Assembly: GCA_008802785.1 (NCBI GenBank)
Contig: VUYT01000027.1
Span: forward strand, 62,001-126,000
Reading direction: 5' to 3'
DNA: 64,000 nt
Source of the DNA: Symmetrospora coprosmae
Lineage: Eukaryota > Basidiomycota > Cystobasidiomycetes > Symmetrosporaceae
Shown in pieces: positions 53,397 through 64,000 of the stretch (position 1 is the stretch's first letter; each line of letters begins with the position of its first letter). A model generated the notes under the pieces. The model was not told the origin of the DNA, searched no databases, and worked only from the letters and a program-made list of their open reading frames with translations. The position numbers and the translations under genes were made by a program.

Positions 53397-56300
53397 TTAG
53401 AAGAGCATGTACGCCTGCGTAAGTGGAAGCGTTGTCGCAGCCTCGATCGTCCAGTGCACTCCGTCTGCCTCCACTCGATACGTTTCTGGGTTGACGGTGA
53501 TCTTCGGCATGGAGTCGTTCCATTTCATGTCCTTTTTGCCGATGTTGCGGCAGCCTTTGACAGCCGCGGTGCGCTTTTTGAGGCCGTAAGAAGGTACAAC
53601 GCCTGCGGCGAAAAGGCCAAAGGGTCACATCAGCTGCTTGTTTGACGCGCTACGGACGTACAGCTTGGCTGAGCTTACCACTGTCGAGGGACAACTGCGA
53701 GACGAATGCGTACGAGTTGAGAGCGGCAACGCTGGGGAAGCTTCCCCACATCGGTCTCGAGATCACTGGCTGTACTGTCGGGATCGACTGTTCGTGGAGA
53801 TGCCCCGGATCGCGTTCAGCGGGTGTTCCGAGCCTACTCATGGGCTGTACTCACGGCATTCGCATCGCCCATTTGGGCCCAGGCGATGACGCCTCCCTTG
53901 ACGATCTGCTCAGGCCGCACACCAAAGTTGGCGGGCTTCCAGAAGACCAGGTCGGCCAGCTTCCCCACGGCAATATCGCCGACCATGTGCGAGATGCCGT
54001 GCGTGATGGCGACGTTGACGGTGTACTTGGAGATGTAGCGCTTGACGCGGTTGTTGTCGTTCCCTTCTGAGTCGCCTTCCAGCAGTCCACGCATAGCTCG
54101 CATCTTGCTGGCGGTGCGCCAGGTTCGAGAGACGACCTCGCCGATGCCTGCATAATTTGTATCAGGCGAGTGTACCACAACATGCTGCCCAGCTTGCCAC
54201 TCACGACCCATCGCTTGCGAGTCAGAACTGATCATCGAGATGGCCCCCGTATCGTGGAGCACATCCTCCGCGGCAACCGTCTCCCCTCGAATGCGTGACT
54301 CGGCGAATGCGATGTCTTCCGGAATGGAGCGGTCGAGGTGGTGGCATACCATCAGCATCTGTGTACGGAAGAGAAGAGAGGATCAGTTCCCAATGCTCAA
54401 AACGGCGGAACAGACCAAGGAACGTGCATCAAGATGCTCGTCGAGCGTATTCTTGCAGTACGGTCGCGTAGGATTTGTCGAGGATGGCAGAACGTTCGGG
54501 TGGCTGCATGCTGTGATGATGTCTGGCGCATGTCCGCCGCCCTGAAGCAGGGTGCAGACGTCGAGGATCAGATGGCTGATACGCAGATCATGCTGCAGCC
54601 GACTCGACTCACGGCCCCTTCAACATGGTAGAATTGGATTGTACGGCCTTTGATGGCATCCATCGTATCTGAGGATGCCAGGTGGTCTTTAGCACGCGGA
54701 GCAAGCGCATCCAGCGGTGTATACAGAAGCAGGGCACACCTTCACAGAAGGATGATTCATTGAGAGTATCTGTATGTATGTTGACCTGCACGTCAAGCTC
54801 GTCGCATACTATCAGGCATGAGTCGATGGCAGCGGGTGTCGTGCCCCAGTCCTGTTGTGACGCGCAGCATCAGCTTCTGGTGGCCTGAATCGCAGCCTGA
54901 ATCTACGCATACCTCGTGCAGCTTGAGACCAGCACATCCAGATTCGACCTGGTCGACCAATCCCTGTCTGCCGCTGTCGTTGCCCTTGCCGGTGATTACC
55001 GTGTTTAGCGGGACCTCATCGAGCGCGGTCAGCATGGCTTGCACGTAAAATCTCGAGGGCGTGCAGGTCGTTGCGCTCGTTCCGGCACTGGGTCCAGTAC
55101 CCCCGCCAACTAGCGTAGTGATTCCGCTTGCTAGAGCTTCGGTGCATAGCTGTGGACAGATGTCTTCGCAAGTGAGAGACAGGATTCAGCTCGGTATCGT
55201 GCACATCAATTGTCATTGGCGCGTTGGACCGACAGTGCACATGCGCATCGATGGCCCCAGCGGTCACAATGAGCTTTTCAGCCGCTATCGTTTCCGTATT
55301 AGCTCCTACGACCATCCCTTCGGTGACGCCGTCCATGACGTCCGGATTTCCAGCTTTGCCAATGCCGACAATCATCCCGTTCTTGACGCCAATATCGGCT
55401 TTGTATATGCCGTCCCAGTTCACGATGAGCGCATTGGTGATGACGAGGTCGAGCGTCTCCTTGTCTGGCCTACCAGTCGCCTGTCCCATGCCCTCGCGAA
55501 GCACCTTTCCGCCGCCAAACTTGCATTCATCGCCATACGAGGTCAGGTCGCGCTCGACCTGGATCCAGAGAGGCGAGTCGCCGAGACGGACGCGGTCTCC
55601 TGTAGTTGGGCCATAGATGCTGGCGTACGCCTCGCGTGAGAGCTCGAATGGTGCGACAGCATCTAGGCTCGGGGTGACACCAGGCTGTGCCGAATGGTAG
55701 AATCCTGCTGCGACGACTTCGCGCACGAATGCTTCGCGCAGAGACGAGAGGTCTACATCTCGCAAGGACTGGACGCCCTCGACTGATCCGAAGGCGCGCT
55801 TGAACAGGTTGTTGCCCCCGCTCACGAACTGCTTCCCCGCAATTTGGACTAGTGTGACTGTCTTGCCCTCGCCTGGCTCGAACCGCACGGCCGTGCCTGC
55901 GGCAATGTCGAGTCTCTTGCCTAGTGCCAGGCCGCGGTCGAAGGAGAGCTGCTTGTTGGTCTCGGAGAAGTGGTAGTGGCTGCCGACCTGTCGAGGGTGG
56001 CATCGAGGCAATCTGGTCAGCTCGGAGCCACCGAGCCGCTGCGATGCCGGAGCTTACCTGCACCGGCCTGTCCCCCATGTTCGTGACCTTGAGCCGGATG
56101 CGCTCTCTGCCTTCATTGATGCGGATGGGCCCGCTGACGCGACTGACCAGGACCTGGCCGGGAACCTCCTCCTCGACATCGTCGGACGGCCCAAACGCGC
56201 TGAGCTCAGGGATAGGAAGGAAGGAGCCATACAGCGCAAGGCGCAGGTCGCCATCGCGCGATGAGACCGGTTCGTGGACCGTGACGAGGAAGGTGCCGTC

Positions 56301-56564
56301 CGGGAAGGTGCCCTCGACCATGACTTCGTGGATCTGGCTCGGCACGCTGGGGAGGACCTGCCTTCGTCCGAGGAGGTTCTTGCCCAGTGCCATGAGCTCG
56401 GCGACGCTGTGCTGTCCATCCCGGATGAGCTCCTGCAGCACCGACGCGATAAGCGCAATGGCTTCAGTCACGTTCAGCTTCACCCCGCGGGCCAGCCGCT
56501 TCTGCGCGAGCGAGCCAGTCTGGTGCAGGAGCAGCTTGGCCTCCTCCCTGGGCAGCAAGTACAT
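53397..56564 (-). CDS. URE1: urease (single-chain, nickel-dependent)
   Basis: Hydrolyses urea to ammonia and carbamate in the cytosol; in fungi the gamma, beta and alpha parts are one chain of about 840 aa. Start [20 protein letters not shown] (gamma) at 56564. The beta part includes [24 protein letters not shown] and [11 protein letters not shown]. The alpha part begins [17 protein letters not shown], then AIDAHVHC (nickel His pair), GLKLHE with the carbamylated-Lys position, [64 protein letters not shown] (flap), [10 protein letters not shown], and ends [15 protein letters not shown]. At least nine introns. All recognisable active-site blocks are present, so the gene looks intact. UreD/F/G accessory genes are not in the window. 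Confidence 0.95.
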
Positions 56565-56757
56565 GCTGACAGGGTGCAAGGTGCGATCTGATTTGATACG
56601 CTGCTGCTCTTCTCGTACTCATGCACAATCAGGAGAGCTCCTTATCGCTTTCAGGCACGCCTGCGGAGATCCGCGACCCAATCGAGAACCCTTGACACGG
56701 TCGCCCAAGGGCAAGCACTATGCAAGAATGGCATCTCCGCTGACACAGGGACTGCTC

Positions 56758-57936
56758 CTACGCAGGGTTTAACGGCCTGACTAGCATTACAGTTGTCCCG
56801 CTCAGACTGATTTCGGCAGCATACATGGCCCGTACAAGCGGCTCGTATGTCTGGATGGCATGAAAGACGAGCGTCTTGCCATCCGTCGACACATCTGCAT
56901 GCCCAGGTCCTACAAGCGCGCCTTGAGGTCTCGCTTGGACTGGCTGGCCGAAGCCAGAGCCGACATTGCTGAGGTTCTCGTTCGCTGCTCCTGCATACGA
57001 GACGAGGAGAGGCGTGCTCGTCTTGGTGTATGGCCCGGTGATGGCTGGCGCCGTAGCGTAGCTGACGTCATACCAATGCGTATTGTATGCGTTAGAGCTG
57101 AAGAAGAGGAAGTACGTGCCCTCGGCTGAGCGCACGAGCGTGGTGGCTTCGACGAGCGGTCCATCGTGCTCAGACCGGTCCAGGATCTGCGTAGGAGTGC
57201 CAATCGGCGTGACACCGTCCGCCTGCATCTTTTGCAGCATGATCGGCGTTGAATCCTGCTGTGTCGTGGGGTCCTTGTACCGCTTGCCATTCACTGGGTT
57301 ATTGCCGTCGATCTTCTATGTAATCCAGATGCTGCCGTCTGTGTCGATAAAGCCGTCCGCATCTATTGCACCACCTCTTTCTGGCCAGCAAGCAAGAGGG
57401 TTGTCGCCTGGAGCGTACGGGCCCAGTACGTTTGTCGCAGTCGCTGTTCCCACACAGTGGGTGCCGGGCGCTCTTGCCGATACGGCCGAATAGTACAGGA
57501 CGAAAGAGCCGTCCGGCTGCAGGAAGCGGAGCATCAGTATATGGAAGTGCACTACATACACTTGGAGATGATCCTCACCCACCAGCTGCAAGACATCGGG
57601 CGCCCACAGGGCATGATCCCCTACATCGCCGTCGTCGGCTTTATGCACCCACGCCCCTACAACCGGCAGAGCGTCTACGTTCTCCTGCACCGTCAGCTTT
57701 GTGATATCTCCGTCTGGTGACTTTGCAACCGGGACGTTCAGTTTGCCGTTGTTGGTCGACATGGCTATCCAGCAGCCGTCGACCTTGATGAAAGTGGGAT
57801 CGGCAAAATTGGCAGCGATGATGGGGTAGGCGGCTGGAGGGCTCGGTGCAGAGTTCGTGTCGCCCATACTGGTACACTGTGCGTGCACGGCCAGCGTGAA
57901 TGTAAAGAGGGTGAGGGTAAAGTGGTAGGCGAGCAT
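56758..57936 (-). pseudogene. GH43-like secreted arabinanase/xylosidase with an in-frame stop
   Basis: Five-bladed GH43-type glycosidase relative. Signal peptide MLAYHFTLTLFTFTLAVHAQ. Motifs: FADPTFIKVDGCWIAMSTN (the D of the catalytic base), HALWAPDVLQL, then after a 45-nt in-frame intron PDGSFVLYYSAVSARAPGTH and CVGTATATNVLGPY, IDADGFIDTDGSIWIT, KIDGNNPVNGKRYKD, LVEATTLVRSAEGTYFLFFS (catalytic acid Glu), and GPGHADVSTDGKTLVFHAIQ. A TAG codon at 57316-57318 sits between SIWIT and KIDGN, exactly where family members have an aromatic (usually Tyr) codon. The frame is otherwise open on both sides and no intron fits. This is either a recent inactivation, a sequence error, or read-through; 206 codons lie before it and 187 after. 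Confidence 0.78.
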
Positions 57937-58805
57937 CAGAGGCTAGGGCAGCCTGCGTTCTAATATGGCACAATGTATGCTCTGGAGTTCAAGAGAGTCA
58001 GCTATTCTAGCATGCACATAGCCGATCGTGAGAGTGGCGCGGTTGTATCGTTCAAAGGGAAGAAAGGGATTAGGCAGCTGGTTGACCGCCTTTGGCTCGG
58101 CGGTAGTTCGGCGCCGACGAACACCTTGGCTCGGCATGGCACGATGTGTTCCTCGCTCGGTGAGTGCAGCATGCGGGGATGGGCGATGTGCTACGGGAGG
58201 TGACGAAGAGCGCCAATTGCTTGGAGGCCTCCGGCTCTTCCTGGAGGCATGGGACTCGCGCTGTCGTCCGTGACCGCTGTCACCGCCAGCATGTATCAAT
58301 TGAAGTGAGTGGAAGAGCTGCTGGCGGCTCTAATGCCTCTGTGGATGAACTACGCTCCATACAGTCAAAGTGACGGAAAGCGGCCCTAAAGCAACGAGAC
58401 CGCGAACTGGGACGCTGGGCACAGCTCGCATGACCAGCGAAGACAGGTGGCCAGCCGCAAGAACTTGCATGGCGCGCAGATGGATGGAACAAGGATGCAT
58501 TTGACGGTGGCCCGACGTTGGTGAAGAGGCGAGAGGGGTCGAGGTGCCCAACAGCCGAGCTGACCCGCACGGACCCTGGGGCAGACTTGCGGCAGTCGAC
58601 ATCCAAATCATCGCATCGCTGTTGGCTTGACGTCGCATCATTGTATCGATCCACCGCTGGGCTAGGCTATCAGGCCATTGTACGACCCTGCCTGCACCGA
58701 CGACCTGGTACCACTGCTCGTCTAGCCTACTCGTCTACCGCCCGTCTGGAGCAGGCAGCACTCGCGACTCGGACTTCAGGGACAGCTCGACACGCCTCGC
58801 CCAAG
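57937..58805. other. intergenic between GH43-like gene and disordered-protein gene
   Basis: 869 bp divergent region. Open frames of 100-125 codons occur on both strands but none shows a domain or splice pattern. It holds both promoters. Confidence 0.4.
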
Positions 58806-60113
58806 ATGGCCATCCTCAGCTGCATCAAGCCCAACGACCAGTTCTCTACCCTGCCTCGCAGCAACAAGCGCAGGAGCACAGCACGCCCCTCTGCCAGCCC
58901 GTCGTCCTCGCCGTCCCTAGCTGCTGGTGCCGGCGTCGGTGGTGGCGGCAAGGCACCCGGGCGGGTCACCTCGACGAGAGACCTGGCCGGACGCTCGCCG
59001 ACCAAGCTGCAAAAGAGGGCAAGGTGCGTAGTCCTCCGATATGCATGAGGCTACAGCTACACGCTGACACCACGTCCTCCAACCAGAGTCTCGACCACAA
59101 TGATTTCCAAGCCTCGCGACTTCGTGCACGTGACAAAGATGGACAAGACGGATGCGGCCAGGATGCGCGATTCAAAGGTGAGCTGGGCTGTCTTTACCAC
59201 ACGGTTCCATGTCATCGTAGTGTACACTGCTGATGCAATGCCGCCCATTTGCCAGGGGATGGCCGAGATCAGCGCTGCTCTGAGGATGACGGCCGGGGAG
59301 TTGGTGCAGCAGGACCACCCCGACGCGCATGTCAGAGGACAGGCAAACAAGGAGAATACCGCCGTTCCCATCACCACAGAGCCTGCACATCAGCCAACAC
59401 CAATCGAGCAAGCCAAGGCGGAAGGAGGGCCACTTTCCGCACCTGGAGCGGTTGGACGGAGAAAGGCGCCTCCACCGATTACGCCCAGCATCATCAAGGC
59501 TGCCGGTCTTCCAGAGGGGTCAGCCACATCCCCTGCAGGCGCGACGGTCGTCCCGCGCACTGCCAAGCGGCGCTCCACCTTGGCCAGTGTGCCCGCCAGT
59601 AATTACACTCAGCCGCGTACTTCACTCGACGTCCCTGTCGCGCAAGACGCGTCTCTACCTCCCAGTAGCTCCACAATCCAGCGCTGCGCCATCAGCGATA
59701 TCGAGCGGCTGCTCGATGCGCCCTTGGACGGTCTGCCCGCTGCGGCATGTTCTGAGGCAGCGTCCCCGGAAGAGCCGACAACGGCGCATACGAACGGGCT
59801 GCCAGGCGTCCCGATGCCTCCGCCCATACCCGACGAGCCTTCGACCAGTCGAACGGGCACGGTCCGATCGACCACTCTGCAGAATCTCGCGCTCAGTCCG
59901 AGCATGGAGGACATGGTCAGTCAAGCTGTGATCGTCGAGCCGGCAGCGCCGGACGAGAGCCACATGGCACAACCGCGCGCTGCAGAGCCGGCAGGCCCGC
60001 TTATGTACATGACGGACTCGACGAAGGCCAAATGGGATGGCAAGATGGAGGACATCGCTCAGCAGCTGAGGGATGTGGACCCTAGCGAGCTAGCGGCAGA
60101 GAGGAAGGCGTGA
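58806..60113 (+). CDS. unknown disordered protein with CRIB-like motif
   Basis: Three exons (58806-59022, about 59087-59176, about 59257-60113). Start MAILSCIKPNDQF. A Ser/Arg-rich basic part leads to VSTTMISKPRDFVHVTKMDK. The stretch ISKPRDFVHV resembles the start of a CRIB motif (ISxPxxFxHxxHVG) but lacks the second half. After it comes GMAEISAALRMTAGELVQQD, then long Pro/Ser/Thr-rich low-complexity sequence with short conserved-looking helices (CAISDIERLLDAPL, MEDMVSQAVIV) and a helical end MTDSTKAKWDGKMEDIAQQL. Composition and the partial CRIB suggest a Rho/Cdc42 effector or polarity scaffold, but this is weak. I cannot name a family. Confidence 0.6.
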
Positions 60114-60437
60114 ACTCATCCGCTTACGCTGGATCCAGACTGGTTGGATCAGGCAGATTATTTATGCATGCTGTCTCTGTGTTGTCTTCGTGCAGTCCTT
60201 CCATTCTTGCAGTAATGACGTCAGTCTGGCAGGTTACACCTCCGCCCTTAGAATCAAGAGTCAGTCAGCTTCATGCCCTGTCTGGACAATAGACGCCAGA
60301 CTTGTTTGGCGCACCCTTTGGCACGCCGGCGCCGAGCTCCGCTTGCCAAACACGCCGAACGGGGCCGAACCAACCTGACGGATGTGCTTCTGTCTTCGTA
60401 CCAAGTTGAGGATATTTCCGTGTGCTTCGCATCGACC
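60114..60437. other. intergenic: promoter of SDR copy 1
   Basis: 324 bp; 3' flank of the CRIB-like gene and promoter of the SDR. TTATTTATGCATG near 60158 is AT-rich. No other feature. Confidence 0.4.
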
Positions 60438-61631
60438 ATGAAGATCGCCATCTCGGGGAGTTCCGGCAAGGTCTGTGGGGCCATTGTCGTTCAGGCTCTC
60501 CTCGATGGGCACGCAGTCGTAGGGATGGATGTCGTCGAGCCTGCTGCTGCGCTTCTGTGCTCCATCGACGAGACCGGAGCAGCTGCTCGCTTCTCCTTCA
60601 GCAGAATCAACATGCAGCGATATGACCAGGTGCTCGAGGCTTTCCGAGGATGCGACGCACTGTCAGTCTGAGCTGTGCTTTCCTGCCGCCTGCATGTCCA
60701 GGCTGACCGGCCGCAAATGCTTGTCAGTATCCACGGAGCTGCCGTAGGGACGTCCGCGGAGGTCCCGGATGCCGTCACCCATGATCAGTGCGTTCGATGC
60801 TTGAAGTTGCGGCCGGACTCGCGTACAGGGCTCACGGTTGCGATACATGCCCCTGGAAGGAACGTGACGGCTAGCTACAATGCGCTTCGCGCAGCCATCG
60901 AAGCGGGCATCACGCGGATCACGCAGATCTCCAGCATCAACGCCATCGGGGCGTATTTCACTCCCTATCGCCGCGAGTTCCACTACCTACCTCTGGACGA
61001 AGCGCACCCTTTCGAGCCTGCGGACCCGTACTCTCTCTCGAAGATGTGAGTGCGTTCCAGGTTCCCGGTAAGATGGCCTAGCTGACGCGAGCAGCGCGTG
61101 GGCGGATGCAGGATCTGCGAAATGCAAGCCGACTCGCTCGTGCGGGCCTTCCCGAGCGTAAGAATTGCGGCGATCCGCCCGCATGGGTGCTTGTCGAGGC
61201 CGCACAGGAGGACAGCAGCGGAGCTCGAGAGTGAAGAGCCAAGGGACCACTTCTCGCGCGGCAACATCAACGACTTGTGGGGATGGACCGTTGGTTGCCG
61301 AGGGCAGCTTGGAACGTATCATTCCCTGCAACGCTGAACTGTCGCATCACGGCCGCAGGCTATGGATGCAGTTGTGCGCGCCTGCTTGCTGGGCCTGACC
61401 TCCGAAGGCTGGTCAGGATCCGAGGCCTTCTACATAGTCGGCCCCGGTACGCTCATCGACGCAATGCAGGTGGAAGTCGGAGAGGGCATGTCGTCTCCTG
61501 AGCTGGCGAGAAAGTACCACCCGAAGGCTGCGCTGCGAGAGGGATACTTCGGTGGCAAAGGCGCAAAGGGCAGAGGATTCTTCGATACGGGCAAGGCGGA
61601 ACGCATGCTTGGGTGGAAGCACGACATCTGA
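60438..61631 (+). CDS. extended short-chain dehydrogenase (NAD-dependent epimerase-like), copy 1
   Basis: Cytosolic Rossmann-fold oxidoreductase or epimerase acting on a sugar-type substrate. Five exons. MKIAISGSSGKVCGAIVVQA starts the fold; then INMQRYDQVLEAFRGCDAL, VSIHGAAVGTSAEVP, NVTASYNALRAAIEAGITRI, TQISSINAIGAYFTP (catalytic Ser), PFEPADPYSLSKM (YxxxK), ICEMQADSLVRAFPSVRIAA, RGNINDLWGWT, MDAVVRACLLGLTSEGWSGS, and a C-terminal ARKYHPKAALREGYF, FDTGKAERMLGWKHD. The usual TGxxGxxG reads SGSSGKVC: the first position is Ser and the third Gly is Cys. The active-site Ser-Tyr-Lys is complete. Tandem with copy 2, about 300 bp apart, same orientation and same intron positions. Confidence 0.88.
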
Positions 61632-61947
61632 GTCGAGCATGTCTCCGCTGCTTCAGACCATGTGCATATGCTGGTCGCGAATCAGGTCTGCGGAGCAAGG
61701 TTTCGCAGGGGCTGCCTGTGCTCGAGTCTTCCGGCCGTGCGACTCTGTACTTTGCACTCGTTTGTCATCGTTTGTAATCCGGAGGTACGCTTTGAGAGTT
61801 TGAGAGCGAATCCGCACGGCTGCGTGCCGCTCACTCGCGAAAGCTCCGCCGGATGCGTCATTCTCGGATGTCTAGTAGACTTGCCCGAGTCGCCTCCAGA
61901 CAAGTGTCCCTTCGCACCCACGCAACGCGTCGCGCAGCCAGGTAACG
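61632..61947. other. intergenic between tandem SDR copies
   Basis: 316 bp; promoter of copy 2. No repeat or feature seen. Confidence 0.4.
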
Positions 61948-63302
61948 ATGAAGATTGCCGTCACAGGGAGCTCGGGAGATGTGTGCACGTCCGTCGTCGC
62001 GCAAGCCCTGCGCGAAGGGCACCAAGTCCTCGGACTGGACGTCGTTGAGCCGGGCTCCGAGAGCCTCGAGAGGGTGCACAGCGCTGCCGAAGACGCCGCG
62101 GAGAGGTTCGAGTTCCGCAAGATTGACATGCAGAAGTATGACGAGGTGCTTGCTGCGCTCCTGGGATGCGATGCACTGTGAGTGGGTGGAAAGCAGAGCG
62201 CCGGGCTCTTTGCACTTCAAGTTGCGGAGCGCGTGAGGGGCCTGATTTCCATACATTTGCGCACACGTCGAATTGCCGTCGCCAGAGTACACGGTGCCGC
62301 TCTTGCGACTACAGTCAACATCCCAAATGCAGTGACGCACAACACGTACGTTGCGTATTTCTACCACTACCGCATCCCGAGAAAGGCTTCGCGGTGGCGG
62401 AGACGACTCTTGTGGTCCCGCCGCTAATGCCATGTTCCCGGAAACCCGGGTCCCATCGCTCCTCGCCGCTACGTGTCGCCTTCTGACCTAATCTCAAAGC
62501 AACGTGACGTGCAGCTACAATGCGCTCCGAGCGGGCATCGAGGCCGGGATGACGCGCATCACGCAGCTGTCGAGCATCAATTGCATCGGCTCGCTCTTCA
62601 CGCCCTACGCTAGGCAGTACCACTATCTCCCTCTGGACGAGAAGCACCCATACGAGCCTGCGGACCCGTACGCGCTCTCGAAAATGTGCGTCCGGGTCTG
62701 CGCAAAGCGCGTCACGTCTGGGCGGCTACCGTGCTCGCGATGGGGGGACTGACGCGACTTGTGCATTGGCACACTCACAGGATCTGCGAGGTCCAGGCAG
62801 ACTCGCTTGTCCGCACTTTCCCGTCAGTCCGGATCGCCTCGATCCGACCGCACGCGTGCCTGCACAAGCGGCCCAAGAACCCCCTGGACGATCCCAATAC
62901 GGTCAAGTACGGTCGCGAGGTGGACCACTTCTGCACCGCCAACATCAACGATCTCTGGGGGTGGACGGTGAGCAGACGTCTTCTGTGTCAGCAGGCAAAT
63001 CAAACGGAAGCTGAAGGCTGCTCGTAACGGAACAGGCCATGGACGCAGTGGCACGAGCCTGCCTGCTCGGCATCACGTCCAAAGGCTGGACGGGCTCCGA
63101 GGCATTCTACATCGTGGCGCCTACGACCAAGATTGCAGAGGAGGGGAAACCCGACAGGCTGACTTCGGCGCAGCTCGCGGAGAAGTACCACCCGAAGGCG
63201 CCGCTGAAGCCGGGCTACTTTGAAGGCGAAGGGCAGGCAGGGAGAGGGTTCTACGACACTAGCAAGGCCGAGCGCCTCCTTGGTTGGCGGCATGACCTAT
63301 AA
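61948..63302 (+). CDS. extended short-chain dehydrogenase (NAD-dependent epimerase-like), copy 2
   Basis: Tandem paralog of copy 1; five exons (61948-62177, 62286-62345, about 62500-62685, 62781-62967, 63036-63302) join to 309 aa. MKIAVTGSSGDVCTSVVAQA opens the Rossmann fold, again with Cys for the third Gly. Then IDMQKYDEVLAALLGCDALV, HGAALATTVNIPNAVTH, NVTCSYNALRAGIEAGMTRI, TQLSSINCIGSLFTP, PYEPADPYALSKM with the YxxxK, ICEVQADSLVRTFPSVRIAS, HKRPKNPLDDPNTV, TANINDLWGWT, MDAVARACLLGITSKGWTGS and LLGWRHDL. Intron positions equal those of copy 1, so the pair arose by duplication of the whole gene. The substrate loop near KNPLDDP differs most between copies. Confidence 0.9.
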
Positions 63303-63469
63303 GAAGCTCCGATGGCGCATCAATGTCTTCTGAGTGCAGTGTCGGTACGATTGCTTCGGAGTGTCGAGGAAATCAATGAAGGCATTGCCAGAGCGAGAAT
63401 ATGCGCTACTCGTACAACCTGAAATTCTTGCATACGAACACCGCTGGTGGTGGGAGGAGCAGGCCTGGC
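63303..63469. other. short intergenic between convergent SDR copy 2 and NDUFS5
   Basis: 167 bp shared 3' flank; nothing seen. Confidence 0.3.
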
Positions 63470-64000
63470 CTAGTTCGACTTTGATTTGCTCTCGTCCGCC
63501 GCCTTGCGATCAGATGACGCTTCGTCCTGGTTCTTGAGCACTATCAAGTTCAAGCCCATGACGCCGCCGGGTGCAGCTTTCGATTCCTGTGGGGAGGAGA
63601 AGAGAGAGAGAGAGAGAGAGCGGACCGCACGGCGTGTCAGCTCTCCGGTATCTGATTTCGTCCACGGGTTCGTCCCAGCGCAGGTCGGCATAGCATCTCG
63701 GGCTGGCCGACCGGGCGCGACCCCAGTCCCGAACACGCAAGGGGAGGGCAGCTGGTTTCGGGCAGATCCAGAACGTCCGCTCACTGCTTCTTGCTTCTGC
63801 TGTGCTAGGCGAGACTGCTCCGACTTCAGGTAGTGCGACTTGATGGTCTGGGCGCGCTTGATCTGAGGGAAAGGCGGGGGGGACGGCCGCAATGGCTTGC
63901 CGGGTCAGTCCCACTGAGAGCGAGCGAGCGTTGTCGATGGTAGCCAATGGTGCTCCCACCTCCTTTGTGTGGTGCAGGCACTCTACGTAGTCTGCCTTCT
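63470..64000 (-). CDS. NDUFS5-like complex I 15-kDa subunit, partial (5' end outside window)
   Basis: Accessory subunit of mitochondrial NADH dehydrogenase in the intermembrane space. Three exons are visible: one running off the right edge with KADYVECLHHTKE (the last Cys of the twin CX9C coiled-coil fold and the diagnostic CLHHTKE), then IKRAQTIKSHYLKSEQSRLA with QQKQEA, and a last exon ESKAAPGGVMGLNLIVLKNQ ending DESKSKSN at 63470. The intron between the last two exons contains an (AG)10 repeat. The call rests on the short but specific DYxECLHHxKE motif; the upstream Cys residues are outside the window. Confidence 0.72.
63601..63620 (+). repeat. (AG)10 microsatellite in an NDUFS5 intron
   Basis: Perfect dinucleotide run of 20 bases, on the minus strand a CT tract inside the last intron of the NDUFS5-like gene. 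Confidence 0.9.

Noticed and set aside
53397-56564. urease as part of a nickel/urea gene cluster
   Set aside because: No UreD, UreF, UreG, nickel or urea transporter gene is adjacent; fungal urease genes are usually unlinked.
1-64000. transposons, retroelements, CRISPR arrays, rRNA
   Set aside because: I looked for transposase and reverse-transcriptase motifs, long terminal or inverted repeats and regular spaced repeats, and found none. Only short microsatellites are present.

Overview
This window is nuclear DNA of a fungus, most likely a basidiomycete (sub-phylum not resolved). It is GC-rich and gene-dense, with about 35 protein genes. Almost every gene is cut by short introns of roughly 40-120 nt with GT(G/A)-type donors, CTGAC/CTAAC-like branch sites and CAG/TAG acceptors. 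The content is eukaryotic and fungal: mRNA decapping, Mediator, TFIIIC, LYR-family SDH assembly, mitochondrial citrate synthase, plant/fungal single-chain urease, ALG10. I see no transposon, retroelement, rRNA, tRNA or CRISPR. For many genes I joined exons by hand; where a total length is quoted, the joined exons sum to a multiple of three and match the expected family architecture.

Layout. 0-2.2 kb: a cytochrome P450. 2.2-7.8 kb: housekeeping genes: SNIP1/Pml1-like FHA-RS protein, SDHAF3, JJJ1-type J-protein and NEDD8. 8.2-9.9 kb: a secreted GH128 beta-glucanase. 10.3-11.2 kb: an unrecognised coiled-coil gene. 11.5-24.1 kb: core genes: Trm1, citrate synthase, Sis1-type DnaJ, Dcp2, pICln, and a probable peroxisomal enoyl-CoA isomerase/hydratase. 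24.4-32.1 kb: two tandem GH105-like six-hairpin glycosidases, and an amino-acid permease divergent from them across a 1.4-kb gap. 32.3-35.5 kb: glyoxalase I flanked by two unknown single-pass membrane proteins. 35.6-48.9 kb: mS41, TFIIIC subunit 6, a large disordered protein, a Ca3427-like binding-fold protein, ALG10, MED18, an unknown gene and a Gfo/Idh/MocA oxidoreductase. 49.2-57.9 kb: an unknown gene, a PC-esterase/SGNH-like membrane protein that lacks its catalytic residues, urease, and a GH43-like gene with an in-frame amber codon. 58.8-63.3 kb: a disordered protein with a CRIB-like motif and two tandem extended-SDR paralogs. The right edge cuts a complex I NDUFS5 gene.

How the genes relate. 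Most neighbours are unrelated housekeeping genes, as usual in fungi. A loose theme of carbohydrate handling (GH128, two GH105-like, GH43-like, Gfo/Idh/MocA, two SDRs, SGNH-like) runs through the window, but it is interleaved with core genes and does not form a tight cluster. I found no convincing new multi-gene system. The points most worth a second look are the catalytic-residue-less SGNH-like protein, the GH43 amber codon, the tandem duplications, alternative N-termini that suggest dual targeting (Trm1, glyoxalase I), and micro-exon gene structures (NEDD8, GLO1).
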